Assembly (NCBI GenBank): GCA_023384095.1
Contig: JAHDXT010000003.1
Coordinates: forward strand, 62,001-126,000
DNA from: Hyphomicrobiaceae bacterium
GTDB taxonomy: Bacteria; Pseudomonadota; Alphaproteobacteria; Rhizobiales; Hyphomicrobiaceae
Length of the DNA stretch: 64,000 bases
Direction of reading: 5' to 3'
Shown piece by piece: positions 1 through 8,470 of this stretch. A program made the position numbers and the translations under genes. The notes below the pieces were generated by a model, which worked only from the letters and a program-made list of their open reading frames with translations, was not told the origin of the DNA and did not search any database. The first letter of the stretch is position 1. Every line of letters begins with the position of its first letter.

Positions 1-238
1 GCTCGCCGCCGGTGATCCTGAGCTTGCGGACACCCCTGGCGACGAACGCCGAGCACAGGCGGTCGAGCTCCTCCAGCGTCAGCAGGTCCTTCTTCGGCAG
101 GAAGGTCATGTGCTCGGACATGCAGTAGACGCAGCGGAAATCGCAGCGGTCCGTCACGGAAACCCGCAGGTAGGTGACGTGACGGCCGAACGGGTCGACC
201 ATCGGGTATTCTGCCGAACCGGCACCTGGCGCGATCAT
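1..238 (-). CDS. moaA: GTP 3',8-cyclase MoaA, 5' part only
   Basis: Reverse translation from an ATG at 238 gives 79 residues running off the left edge. They include the radical-SAM motif CDFRCVYC, which binds the [4Fe-4S] cluster and SAM, and a typical MoaA continuation ending in KLRITGGE. MoaA catalyses the first step of molybdenum cofactor synthesis from GTP in the cytoplasm. It is divergent from a molybdenum/tungsten formate dehydrogenase locus that needs this cofactor, so the context fits. The ORF track omits it because it is partial. The motif plus N-terminal pattern makes the call secure; the C-terminal half is not visible. Confidence 0.93.
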   Translation of the reverse strand, partial: MIAPGAGSAEYPMVDPFGRHVTYLRVSVTDRCDFRCVYCMSEHMTFLPKKDLLTLEELDRLCSAFVARGVRKLRITGGE

Positions 239-445
239 CGAGGAGACCTTGTCAGCGGGGAGGCGACCATTGCACGCCTCGAGGCAGCTCATCCTTAGCA
301 CTTCCAACCTACTGCAGTGCCGACATTGATCAAGCCCTCATCTGCTCGGCTTCGGCATGGCCCCCGAGTGCCTGGCGCCACACTGGACAAGTGCGGTGCT
401 GCAGGCCAGCAGGCCTAGAGGAGCCGCGGGCGGGCCCGGATAAAT

Positions 446-479
446 CCATAACAACCTTATGGGATTTTTGGGAAAAATC
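446..479. promoter_or_regulatory. Two adjacent inverted repeats in the moaA/fdh divergent intergenic region
   Basis: CCATAA-CAACC-TTATGG (446-462) is followed directly by GATTTTT-GGG-AAAAATC (463-479), both perfect. The AT-rich composition contrasts with the GC-rich surroundings. They lie between the divergent moaA start (238) and the torD-like start (616), so they could be operators for a regulator of molybdenum cofactor or formate dehydrogenase genes. The rest of 239-615 shows no gene I can support. The repeats are seen directly; the function is inferred. Confidence 0.4.
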
Positions 480-615
480 AGGCCGATCTCTTGGATGTGT
501 TCGTTAGTGCTATTGCCAATCCGTACGCCTCCAGTGCATCATGCGGCAAAATGGCGGGTACGCAGGAGCGCGGCCCCCGACAACGAGCAGTCACTAAGGG
601 ATGGAGGCGTTCGGG

Positions 616-1233
616 ATGCCGGGTGCGGCAGGGCTGAACGAAGCCGTATCGGCGATTGCGCCCGAGGACATGCTGCGCGCACAGGTCTACCGCCTGATCG
701 CGCGATTCATGTCCGCGCCTCCAAGCCGATCCGATCTCAGCACCGCCGCCGCGCTCGAAGGGAGTGACACCCCGCTCGGCCGGGCGATCTCCACCTTTGC
801 CCATATCGCCGGCAACACCCACGCCGCCGATGCCGCCAGCGAATATCAGGAGCTGTTCATCGGGGTCGGCCGCGGCGAGCTGGTGCCCTACGGCTCCTAT
901 TATCTGACCGGCTTCCTGCACGAGAAGCCGCTGGCCAAGCTGCGCCAGGACATGGCGCGGCTGGGACTCGAGCGCGACCCCGCGGTGCACGAGCCGGAGG
1001 ACCACATCGCCTCGCTCGCCGAGATGATGGCGGGCCTGATCGACGGCGCGCTCGGCGACGCGCCGGTCCCGCTCTCCGCTCAGAAGCGTTTCTTCCAGAC
1101 CCATCTCGGCTGCTGGGCGCCTTACTTCTTCCGCGACCTCCAGCAGGCGAGGTCGTCGGTCCTCTATTCAGCACTCGGCACGGTCGGCAATGCCTTCCTC
1201 GAGATCGAGGAGGGCGCGTTCGCTCTCGACTGA
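616..1233 (+). CDS. TorD/DmsD-family molybdoenzyme chaperone
   Basis: All-helical protein of about 205 residues with the TorD-family core EYQELFIGVGRGELVPYGSY and a downstream EPEDHIASLAEMM segment. Family members bind the Tat signal of a molybdopterin oxidoreductase and hold it unfolded until the cofactor is inserted. As the first gene of the formate dehydrogenase cluster, it most likely serves the Fdh3 alpha subunit. I prefer the ATG at 616 because GGAGG sits 8 nt upstream of it. The track start at 601 adds five residues and has a poorer ribosome binding site. Confidence 0.88.
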   Translation: MPGAAGLNEAVSAIAPEDMLRAQVYRLIARFMSAPPSRSDLSTAAALEGSDTPLGRAISTFAHIAGNTHAADAASEYQELFIGVGRGELVPYGSYYLTGFLHEKPLAKLRQDMARLGLERDPAVHEPEDHIASLAEMMAGLIDGALGDAPVPLSAQKRFFQTHLGCWAPYFFRDLQQARSSVLYSALGTVGNAFLEIEEGAFALD

Positions 1234-1298
1234 GCAGGCTCATACGGCGCGAGACTCTCGGCCCGCGGGCCGAGAGGACAAAAGAAGAGGAGCAGGAC

Positions 1299-1490
1299 AT
1301 GAAGAAGACGGACGAGAAGGCGATCACCGATCGCCGCAGCTTCCTCAAGCTCGCTGGGGCTGGCGTGGCCGCGGGCGGCGCGGCAGCCGCTGCCGGCGCC
1401 CCGGCGACCGCGGCTGAGGACAAATCCCGCGAGGGGCTCTATCGCGAGACGGATCACGTCAAGCGCTACTACGAGCTCGCCAGGTTCTGA
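1299..1490 (+). CDS. Small Tat-signal protein of the formate dehydrogenase region
   Basis: A 63-residue protein with a twin-arginine signal (DRRSFLKLAGAGVAAGG) and an Ala-rich segment ending near residue 38, then a short polar tail containing HVKRYYELARF. Such small Tat targets are a recognised companion of FDH3-type formate dehydrogenases. The role is unknown; it may be a small subunit or export aid. It has a good AG-rich ribosome binding site (GAGGAGCAGGAC) and lies between the chaperone and the alpha subunit in the same direction. The family call is firm and the function is not. Confidence 0.85.
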   Translation: MKKTDEKAITDRRSFLKLAGAGVAAGGAAAAAGAPATAAEDKSREGLYRETDHVKRYYELARF

Positions 1491-1554
1491 TCCCTATCCG
1501 CGGCCGCATCGCAGCGGAAGCTGGGCCGACCGCAGCCAATCGAAGGAGAACAGC

Positions 1555-4494
1555 ATGTTGAGGAAGAAGGCGAACGGAGCCGCCGGGCGCGCCCGCCTCT
1601 CGTCGGCGCTCCACGTCGAAACGCACGGGACGGTCGACCGGCGCGCATTCCTGCGGCGTTCGGGGCTGGCCATCGGCGGACTGGCCGCGGCCTCGTCTCT
1701 CGTCACCACCCGCGTGCAGAGGGCGGAGGCGCAATCGGCGGCCGCGAACAGCAACGTCGAGATCAGGAAATCGGTCTGCACGCACTGCTCGGTGGGCTGC
1801 ACGATCCTCGCCGAGGTGCAGAACGGCGTCTGGATCGGCCAGGAGCCGGGCTTCGACAGCCCGCTCAATCTCGGGGCCCACTGCGCCAAGGGCGCCTCCG
1901 CGCGCGAGCACGCGCACGGCGACCGGCGCCTCAAGTATCCGATGAAGCTGGTCGCAGGGAAATGGGAGCGCATCAACTGGGATCAGGCGATCAACGAGAT
2001 CGGCGACAAGATGTTGCAGATCCGCCAGACCTCGGGCCCCGATTCTGTGTACTTCCTCGGCTCGGCCAAGTTCTCCAACGAGCAGTCATACCTGTTCCGC
2101 AAGCTCTACGCGTTCTGGGGCTCGAACAACGGAGACCACCAGGCGCGCATCTGTCACTCGACCACCGTCGCCGGCGTGGCCCAGACCTGGGGCTACGGCG
2201 CGATGACGAACTCCTACAACGACATCCAGAGCTCCAAGGCGATCTTCATGATCGGCAGCAACGCGGCCGAGGCGCATCCCGTCTCGGTGCAGTTCCTGCT
2301 GCGAGCGAAGGAGCAGAACAACGCGCCGCTCATCGTCTGCGATCCGCGCTTCACGCGCACCGCAGCACATGCCAGCGAGTACGTCCGCTTCCGCCCCGGC
2401 ACAGATATCGCGCTGATCTGGGGCATCCTCCACCACATCTTCGAGAACGGCTGGGAGGACAAGGACTACATCAACAAGCGCGTCTGGGGCATGGAGTGGG
2501 TGCGCGAGGAGGTGAAGAAGTGGACGCCGGAGGAGGTCGAGAGCGTCACCGGCGTTCCGGGCTCGCAGCTCCGCCGCGTGGCTCGCACCCTCGCCAGCAA
2601 CAAGCCGGCCACGCTGATCTGGTGCATGGGCTCCACCCAGCACTCGGTCGGCAATGCCAACGTGCGCGCCTACTGCATCCTGCAGCTTGCGCTCGGCAAC
2701 ATCGGCGTGTCCGGCGGCGGCGCCAACATCTTCCGCGGCCACGACAACGTGCAGGGCGCGACCGACTTCGGCGTCGAGCCGGGGACGCTGCCGGGCTACT
2801 ACGGCCTCTCCGAAGGCGCCTGGAAGCACTGGTCCCGCGTCTGGGACGTGCCATACGACTACATGCTGGCCCGCTTCAAGGACCAGAAGCTCATGCAAGC
2901 GGCCGGCATCCCGCTGTCCAGGTGGTGTGACGGCGTTCTCGAGGACAAGGCGAACGTCGATCAGCCCGACCTGCTGAAGGCCGTCTTCTTCTGGGGCCAC
3001 GCGCCGAACTCGCAGACGCGCGGTCCGGACATGAAGAAGGCGTTCGACAAGCTCGACCTGCTCGTCGTGGTGGATCCCTATCCGACCGCCAGCGCCGTGA
3101 TGCACGACCGCACCGACAACACCTACCTGCTGCCGGCGGCGACGCAGTACGAGACGGTCGGTTCCGTGACCGCCTCGAACCGCTCGCTGCAGTGGCGCGA
3201 CAAGGTCTTCGAGCCGTTCTTCGAGGCCAAGACCGATCACGAGATCATGTACCTGTTCGCCAAGAAGCTCGGCTTCGACAAGGAGATGTTCAAGCACATC
3301 AAGGTCGAGAAGAACGAGCCGCTGGTCGAGGACATCACCCTCGAGTTCAACAGGGGCATGTGGACGATCGGCTACACCGGCCAGTCGCCGGACCGGCTGA
3401 AGCTGCACATGGCCAACCAGCACACCTTCGACCGCCTCACCCTCAAAGCCAACGGCGGTCCTTGCGACGGCGATTACTACGGCCTGCCTTGGCCGTGCTG
3501 GGGCACTGCCGACATGGCGCTGCCGAGCGGCAAGAAGGGCCATCCGGGCACACCGAACCTGTACGATCCTTCAAAGCACGTGCAGGACGGCGGCCTGAAC
3601 TTCCGCGCGCTGTGGGGCGCCACGGTGAAGGGCCAGTCGGAGAAGCACACGCGCAACGACGACAACCTCGACAACATGCTCGCGGTCGACAGCTATCCGG
3701 TCGGCAACGAGATCAAGGGCGGGCATCCGGCGGTGTCGCTCGGCCTGCTCAAGAAGCTCGGTTGGGATGGGGACCTGACGCCGGAGGAGCTGGCGACCAT
3801 CCAGCGGGTCGGCGGCGACAAGGCGGATGCGGTGACCTTCACCACCGACCTTTCGGGCGGCCTGCAACGGGTGGCGATCAAGCATGGCCTGGCGCCCTTC
3901 GGCAACGGCAAGGCTCGCGCGGCGGTCTGGAACTTCCCCGACCCGGTGCCGCTCCACCGCGAGCCGCTCTACACGCCGCGGCGCGACCTGGTGGCGAAGT
4001 ACCCCACTCACACGGACCGCAAGCTCAACCGCCTGCCCCTGCTGTTCGAGTCCATTCAGAAGCGGGACGTCTCGAAGGAGTACCCGATCATTCTGACGTC
4101 GGGGCGGCTGGTCGAGTACGAGGGCGGCGGCGACGAGTCCCGGTCGAACCCGTGGCTGGCCGAGCTGCAGCAGAACATGTTCGTCGAGATCCACCCGACG
4201 GACGCCAACAATCTCGGCATCAAGGACGGCCAGATGGTCTGGGTCGAGGGTGCGGAGAAAGGCAAGGTCCGCGTCATGGCGATGGTCACGGAGCGGGTCG
4301 GCAAGGGCGTCGCCTTCATGCCGTTCCACTTCGCCGGTCACTTCCAGGGCAAGGATCTGCGCTCGAAGTACCCGCAGGGAGCCGACCCTTACGTCCTCGG
4401 CGAGGCTGCCAATACGGCAACGACCTACGGCTATGACGTCGTTACGCAGATGCAAGAGACCAAAACGACGCTCTGCAAGATCTGGAGGGCATGA
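1555..4494 (+). CDS. fdh3A: Formate dehydrogenase alpha (catalytic) subunit, FDH3 type
   Basis: A 979-residue molybdopterin oxidoreductase. A Tat signal (RRAFLRRSGLAIGG) lies at residues 29-45, so the enzyme should act in the periplasm. Cys75, Cys78, Cys82 and Cys110 form the N-terminal [4Fe-4S] site. The metal ligand is Cys200 followed by His201 (QARICHST), so this is a cysteine rather than selenocysteine enzyme. The C-terminal third carries the molydopterin dinucleotide-binding domain (LTSGRLVEYEGGGDE onward). It oxidises formate to CO2 and passes electrons to the beta subunit encoded 3 nt downstream. Metal choice (Mo or W) cannot be read from the sequence. Confidence 0.95.
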   Translation: MLRKKANGAAGRARLSSALHVETHGTVDRRAFLRRSGLAIGGLAAASSLVTTRVQRAEAQSAAANSNVEIRKSVCTHCSVGCTILAEVQNGVWIGQEPGFDSPLNLGAHCAKGASAREHAHGDRRLKYPMKLVAGKWERINWDQAINEIGDKMLQIRQTSGPDSVYFLGSAKFSNEQSYLFRKLYAFWGSNNGDHQARICHSTTVAGVAQTWGYGAMTNSYNDIQSSKAIFMIGSNAAEAHPVSVQFLLRAKEQNNAPLIVCDPRFTRTAAHASEYVRFRPGTDIALIWGILHHIFENGWEDKDYINKRVWGMEWVREEVKKWTPEEVESVTGVPGSQLRRVARTLASNKPATLIWCMGSTQHSVGNANVRAYCILQLALGNIGVSGGGANIFRGHDNVQGATDFGVEPGTLPGYYGLSEGAWKHWSRVWDVPYDYMLARFKDQKLMQAAGIPLSRWCDGVLEDKANVDQPDLLKAVFFWGHAPNSQTRGPDMKKAFDKLDLLVVVDPYPTASAVMHDRTDNTYLLPAATQYETVGSVTASNRSLQWRDKVFEPFFEAKTDHEIMYLFAKKLGFDKEMFKHIKVEKNEPLVEDITLEFNRGMWTIGYTGQSPDRLKLHMANQHTFDRLTLKANGGPCDGDYYGLPWPCWGTADMALPSGKKGHPGTPNLYDPSKHVQDGGLNFRALWGATVKGQSEKHTRNDDNLDNMLAVDSYPVGNEIKGGHPAVSLGLLKKLGWDGDLTPEELATIQRVGGDKADAVTFTTDLSGGLQRVAIKHGLAPFGNGKARAAVWNFPDPVPLHREPLYTPRRDLVAKYPTHTDRKLNRLPLLFESIQKRDVSKEYPIILTSGRLVEYEGGGDESRSNPWLAELQQNMFVEIHPTDANNLGIKDGQMVWVEGAEKGKVRVMAMVTERVGKGVAFMPFHFAGHFQGKDLRSKYPQGADPYVLGEAANTATTYGYDVVTQMQETKTTLCKIWRA

Positions 4495-4497
4495 ACC

Positions 4498-5088
4498 ATG
4501 GCGCGCATGAAGTTCCTCTGCGACGCGGAGCGGTGCATCGAGTGCAACGCGTGCGTCACCGCCTGCAAGAACGAGCATGAGGTGCCCTGGGGCATCAACC
4601 GGCGGCGCGTCGTCACCATCAACGACGGCAAGCCGGGCGAGCGCTCCATCTCTGTCGCGTGCATGCACTGCTCGGACGCGCCGTGCGCGGCGGTCTGTCC
4701 GGTAGACTGCTTCTATCAGACCGAGGAAGGCGTGGTCCTGCACAACAAGGACCTGTGCATCGGCTGCGGCTACTGCTTCTACGCGTGCCCGTTCGGGGCG
4801 CCGCAGTATCCTCAGGCGTCGAACTTCGGCAGCCGTGGCAAGATGGACAAGTGCACCTTCTGCGCCGGCGGTCCGGAGACGAACCAGGACGTGATGTTCA
4901 GGAAATACGGGCGCAACCGGCTGGCCGAGGGCAAGCTTCCGCTCTGCGCGGAGATGTGCTCGACCAAGGCGCTGCTCGCCGGCGATGGCGACGTGGTGTC
5001 GAACATCTACCGGGAGCGCGTCGTCGCACGCGGCTTCGGCTCGGGCGCCTGGGGCTGGGGCAAGGCCTACCCTGGAACCCCTGGCTGA
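4498..5088 (+). CDS. fdh3B: Formate dehydrogenase FDH3 beta subunit, four-cluster ferredoxin
   Basis: A 196-residue iron-sulfur protein with four groups of cysteines: CIECNACVTAC near the N-terminus, CMHCSDAPCAAVCP, CIGCGYCFYACP, and a later CTFCAGG...CAEMC set. This is the normal pattern for the electron-transfer subunit that carries electrons from the alpha subunit to the membrane cytochrome. It has no signal peptide of its own, so co-export with the Tat-targeted alpha subunit is expected. It starts 3 nt after the fdh3A stop, so the two are co-translated. A strong hairpin lies about 50 nt downstream. Confidence 0.95.
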   Translation: MARMKFLCDAERCIECNACVTACKNEHEVPWGINRRRVVTINDGKPGERSISVACMHCSDAPCAAVCPVDCFYQTEEGVVLHNKDLCIGCGYCFYACPFGAPQYPQASNFGSRGKMDKCTFCAGGPETNQDVMFRKYGRNRLAEGKLPLCAEMCSTKALLAGDGDVVSNIYRERVVARGFGSGAWGWGKAYPGTPG

Positions 5089-5135
5089 TCTCGCGAGGCA
5101 TTGTTCCGGCCTGCCCGGTACTGGCCAACTTGCGG

Positions 5136-5158
5136 CGGGGCGGTCATCGACCGCCCCG
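5136..5158 (+). terminator. Strong GC-rich hairpin after fdh3B
   Basis: CGGGGCGGTC-ATC-GACCGCCCCG forms a perfect 10-bp stem with a 3-nt loop, followed by TCTTGG rather than a clean T tract. It sits in the 227-nt gap between fdh3B and the lipoprotein gene, in the middle of the same-strand cluster. It may act as a leaky terminator or a 3' end stabiliser that sets a lower level for the downstream genes. The structure is certain and the activity is inferred. Confidence 0.55.
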
Positions 5159-5315
5159 TCTTGGCCTTGCGAACCGGCTAAATGATTCGGTGAATTGGGA
5201 ACCGGCTCGCCGATAAGAAATGCGAAACAGTGCCTCTGACCAAGGGGCTCGTGTGTGCCCTGATTGGGAACGGACCACCCATGGACAGGGCACCAGCCTG
5301 TTGGAAGGAGTTGAA

Positions 5316-5498
5316 ATGCAGCGGTGGAAGACAATAGCTCTGGTCATGGGCGCGGTGCTGGCACTGGCCGGTTGCCGCGAGGAAGAGCAGGGCCGTCCGC
5401 TGGCATTCGAGCCCGGTGTCTACAAAGGTGAAAAGCCCGCCGCTCTGACGAAAGAGCAGGTTCGTACCTTGCAGGAGCGCTCCAGGCTAGGACGTTAG
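5316..5498 (+). CDS. Small predicted lipoprotein of the fdh cluster
   Basis: A 60-residue protein with a short signal peptide ending in a lipobox (LALAGC), so it should be lipid-anchored. The mature part of about 42 residues contains EPGVYKGEKPAALTKEQV. I chose ATG 5316 because GGAAGGAG lies just upstream and the signal peptide begins there; the track start at 5220 gives an implausible leader. It lies 45 nt before the cytochrome b subunit. I do not recognise a function; position suggests a role in assembly or electron transfer of the periplasmic enzyme. Confidence 0.75.
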   Translation: MQRWKTIALVMGAVLALAGCREEEQGRPLAFEPGVYKGEKPAALTKEQVRTLQERSRLGR

Positions 5499-5543
5499 CA
5501 GGCTGCTTACGAGGCGCCTCGACGGGAATTGAGAGGACACGAG

Positions 5544-6701
5544 ATGACCCAGCTCTTCCGTGCAATGTGGCTCGCGATCCGAGCGCTGCGACTGACGCCG
5601 CTTGCCGGCCTCGCAGTCGCAGTATTGATCGCCTCTGCCATGCCGGTGCCGGCGCAGCAGTCCAATCCAAGCGTGAGGCCGCCTGCCGATGCTGTGGTTC
5701 CAGCAGAGCCCGCCGCACCCGACGCCGTTCGGCCCTGGAGCTACGATCATGAGATGTGGCAGAAATTGCGGGGGGGCGCCGAGGGCAAAGTCTCGATCCC
5801 GGATAGCAAGGCGGGACAGATGATCGACTCTTCCGGCGAGGCCTGGCGCAACGTCCGCAACGGCCCGCTCCCGACCTATGGCGCATGGCTGCTGGCCGGC
5901 ACCATCGCCCTGATCGCGGTTTTCTTCCTGCTGCGCGGCCGCATCAAGGTCGAGCACGGCTGGTCCGGCAGGACGATCGAGCGTTTCAACAGCTCCGAGC
6001 GCATGGGCCACTGGCTGCTGGCCACGTCGTTCATCGTGCTCGCCCTGACGGGGCTCAACGTGCTCTACGGGCGCTACGTGCTGCTGCCGGTGATCGGAAA
6101 GGCGGCCTTCGCGGCCATCTCGATGGCAGGCAAGCTCCTGCACAACTACGTCGCCTTCGCCTTCATGCTGGGCCTGCTCTGGGTGCTGGTCACCTGGGTC
6201 CGCCACAACATCCCGCACTGGCGGGACCTGCAGTGGATCGCAATGGGCGGCGGCATGCTGGTCAAGGGCGTCCACCCGCCGAGCTGGAAGTTCAACGCCG
6301 GCCAGAAGATCCTGTTCTGGCTCATCATCCTGGGCGGCATCTCGATCAGCTTGTCGGGCCTGTCGCTGATGTTCCCCTACGAGCTGCCAATGTTCGCCAA
6401 GACTTTCGCAGCCATCAACAGCGTGCTCGGCACCGAGCTTCCCGCCACGCTGACGATCAACGAGGAGATGCAGTACGCCTCGATCTGGCATGCCGCCATG
6501 GGCGTCTTCCTCACCGCGGTGATCATCGGGCACATCTACATCGGCACGCTCGGGATGCAGGGCGCATTCGACGCCATGGGCTCGGGCCAGGTCGATGTGG
6601 CGTGGGCCAAGCAGCATCACAAGCTGTGGGCCGAGGAGGCGCTCAAGGGCGGGGCCGCCGACCTCGAGCATACGGGCGCGACGCCTCAACCGGCGGAGTG
6701 A
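5544..6701 (+). CDS. fdh3C: Formate dehydrogenase gamma subunit, cytochrome b
   Basis: A protein of about 385 residues with an N-terminal signal peptide ending near VPAQQ, a periplasmic stretch, then four or more membrane segments. Histidines suited to heme b ligation occur in SERMGHWLLATSFIVLALTG, in KLLHNYVAFAFM and in SIWHAAMGVFLTAVIIGHIY. This subunit takes electrons from Fdh3B and passes them to quinone or a cytochrome. ATG 5544 has GAGAGGAC upstream; the track's TTG at 5529 is a less likely start. The C-terminus is a short acidic and Ala-rich tail. Confidence 0.92.
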   Translation: MTQLFRAMWLAIRALRLTPLAGLAVAVLIASAMPVPAQQSNPSVRPPADAVVPAEPAAPDAVRPWSYDHEMWQKLRGGAEGKVSIPDSKAGQMIDSSGEAWRNVRNGPLPTYGAWLLAGTIALIAVFFLLRGRIKVEHGWSGRTIERFNSSERMGHWLLATSFIVLALTGLNVLYGRYVLLPVIGKAAFAAISMAGKLLHNYVAFAFMLGLLWVLVTWVRHNIPHWRDLQWIAMGGGMLVKGVHPPSWKFNAGQKILFWLIILGGISISLSGLSLMFPYELPMFAKTFAAINSVLGTELPATLTINEEMQYASIWHAAMGVFLTAVIIGHIYIGTLGMQGAFDAMGSGQVDVAWAKQHHKLWAEEALKGGAADLEHTGATPQPAE

Positions 6702-6713
6702 AGGTCGTTGCCC

Positions 6714-8327
6714 ATGGCTCGCGTGGTCGGGGGCCGGCGTCATGGCGCATTCGTCGGCCCGCCCGCCCGGCGCTTGCCGGCAAGCCCGACCGAAGGCGTG
6801 CCGGCGGGCCCGGCGCCTGCCCGGCTCTGCGCGAGGCCATTCTGGGCTCTCGGCAAGGCGCTGCCAGGTATCCTCCTCGCACTGGCGCTCGCCGCCGCGA
6901 CGGGTCCCGCCGCGGGTCAGGCTCCACAGCAGCAGCCGCCCGGCGTTCAGGCGCCCGCATCGGGCGAGGACAGGCCTCCAGCCCATGCGGCGCGCCCGGC
7001 AGCGGCCGGAAACCTCGTGGGCCACGGTGGCCCGATCAAGGCGGTACGGATCGACATCGCCGCGGGTCGCGCGCTGACGGGATCGTTCGATTACGCGATG
7101 ACGGCGTGGGACATCTCGGGCCCGCAGCCCCGTGAGCTGGTCCGCTTCGAGGACCACGACGGCGCCGTCAACGCCGTGGCCTTCGTGCCCGGCGGCGACC
7201 GTGCGCTGTCGGCGGGCGACGACGGCATGGTCTCGGTGTGGGACATCGGCTCCGGTCGGCTCGTCCACCGCTTCGCCGGGCATAGCGCAAAGGTAACGGG
7301 CCTCGCGGTCTCCGACGACGGCAGGTGGGCGGCCTCGGCGAGCTGGGACCGCACGGCCCGGATCTGGGACCTGGCGCAGCTCGCCCCCGGCCCCGTGCTC
7401 TCGGGCCACCAGGGTCCGGTGAACGCCGTGGCCTTCTCCGCCGGCGGCGCCCACGTCTTCACGGCGAGCTATGACGGCAGCATCGGCGCCTACCAGCGGG
7501 TGGACGGCAGCTTCGAACGACCCGTCCACAAGCACGGCTGGGGCATCAACGTCCTGGAGCGGCTGCCGGGGACGGACCAGCTCGTGTTCGGCTCCATCAA
7601 CGGGTCCGCCGGCATCGTCGACGCCAGCAACGGAGAGGTCGTCGTGGAGCTCGAGGCGCACGAGCGCCCCGTGCTGGCGCTGGCAGTGCTGGAGAAACCT
7701 TCGCTCATCGCCACCGGCAGCGCCGGCGGCGTGATCCGGGTCGCACGCGCCGCGGACGGGGCGGTGATCGAGGAGCACCAGAACCCGTACGGGCCGGTCT
7801 GGGCGCTGGCGTTCACGAGCCAAGGCCGCAGCATCTATTATGGCGGCCTCGACGACTTCGCGACGCTCTGGCACGTCAGGCCGAGGCAGCCGTTCGAGCC
7901 GCTCGACAACCCGTTCCCGCGCCGGTTCCAGCAGTCGGGCGACAGCGACGATCCGGCGGCACAGGGCCGGATCCAGTTCGCGCGCAAGTGCAGCATCTGC
8001 CATACGCTCACGCCAGACGGCGCCAATCGCGCCGGTCCGACGCTCTACGGGCTCTTCGGGCGGCGGATCGGCACGCTGCCCGGCTATCCTTATTCCGATG
8101 CGCTGAAGAAGCTCGACATCGTCTGGACCGAAGAGACCGTCTCGCTGCTTTTCGAGCTCGGGCCCGACGAGCTCACCCCGGGCTCCAAGATGCCGCTGCA
8201 GAAGATGACCGACAAAGCGCAGCGGGACGCTCTCGTCGCCTATCTCAAGGCCGCCACGGCTCCGGCGCCTGTTGACGGCGGCAACGAGGTGGGCCAAGGA
8301 TCGGAAGCAAAAGGAGGAACGCGATGA
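6714..8327 (+). CDS. WD40-repeat protein fused to a C-terminal cytochrome c
   Basis: A 537-residue protein. An extended N-terminus holds a signal segment (LPGILLALALAAATGPAAGQ), so the protein should be periplasmic or anchored. At least five WD40-type blades follow, with endings such as AMTAWDI, MVSVWDI and ARIWDL, and GH-starts such as GHSAKVTGLAV. Residue 426 begins a heme-binding CSICH, and a possible Met ligand lies in PGSKMPLQKM, as in class I cytochrome c. It probably connects the periplasmic formate dehydrogenase to an electron acceptor, with the propeller as docking platform. Start could also be TTG 6708 or a later codon. The fusion is seen; the role is inferred. Confidence 0.85.
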   Translation: MARVVGGRRHGAFVGPPARRLPASPTEGVPAGPAPARLCARPFWALGKALPGILLALALAAATGPAAGQAPQQQPPGVQAPASGEDRPPAHAARPAAAGNLVGHGGPIKAVRIDIAAGRALTGSFDYAMTAWDISGPQPRELVRFEDHDGAVNAVAFVPGGDRALSAGDDGMVSVWDIGSGRLVHRFAGHSAKVTGLAVSDDGRWAASASWDRTARIWDLAQLAPGPVLSGHQGPVNAVAFSAGGAHVFTASYDGSIGAYQRVDGSFERPVHKHGWGINVLERLPGTDQLVFGSINGSAGIVDASNGEVVVELEAHERPVLALAVLEKPSLIATGSAGGVIRVARAADGAVIEEHQNPYGPVWALAFTSQGRSIYYGGLDDFATLWHVRPRQPFEPLDNPFPRRFQQSGDSDDPAAQGRIQFARKCSICHTLTPDGANRAGPTLYGLFGRRIGTLPGYPYSDALKKLDIVWTEETVSLLFELGPDELTPGSKMPLQKMTDKAQRDALVAYLKAATAPAPVDGGNEVGQGSEAKGGTR

Positions 8328-8449
8328 AAGCCTTCCTGGCCAGCCTCGTGCTGGTCGTGGTCATATCCGCCGTCGCCGCAGTAGGCCTCAACTACATGTC
8401 GATGTCGGCCCAGGACACCTTTACCCACCACAATAACGTGCGGCTGTAG
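8324..8449 (+). CDS. 41-residue single-span membrane protein
   Basis: This ORF is too short for the track. It begins with ATG overlapping the stop of the WD40-cytochrome gene (ATGA), with AAGGAGGAA upstream, which is an excellent ribosome binding site. It encodes a Lys, then a hydrophobic span (FLASLVLVVVISAVAAVGL) and a short tail rich in His and Asn (DTFTHHNNVRL). Translational coupling and the strong ribosome site argue that it is real. It may anchor or stabilise the cytochrome or the Fdh3C complex. No family was recognised. Confidence 0.7.
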   Translation: MKAFLASLVLVVVISAVAAVGLNYMSMSAQDTFTHHNNVRL

Positions 8450-8470
8450 CAGCCCGATCGAGAGGTCGCC

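Noticed and set aside
326-333. TTGATCAA as an FNR site near moaA
   Set aside because: An FNR box needs TTGAT-N4-ATCAA; here the half-sites overlap with no spacer.
5487-8297. 936-residue minus-strand ORF opposite fdh3C and the WD40-cytochrome gene
   Set aside because: It is a GC-driven shadow of two clearly recognisable genes; its translation is Arg/Ala/Gly-rich with no family motif.
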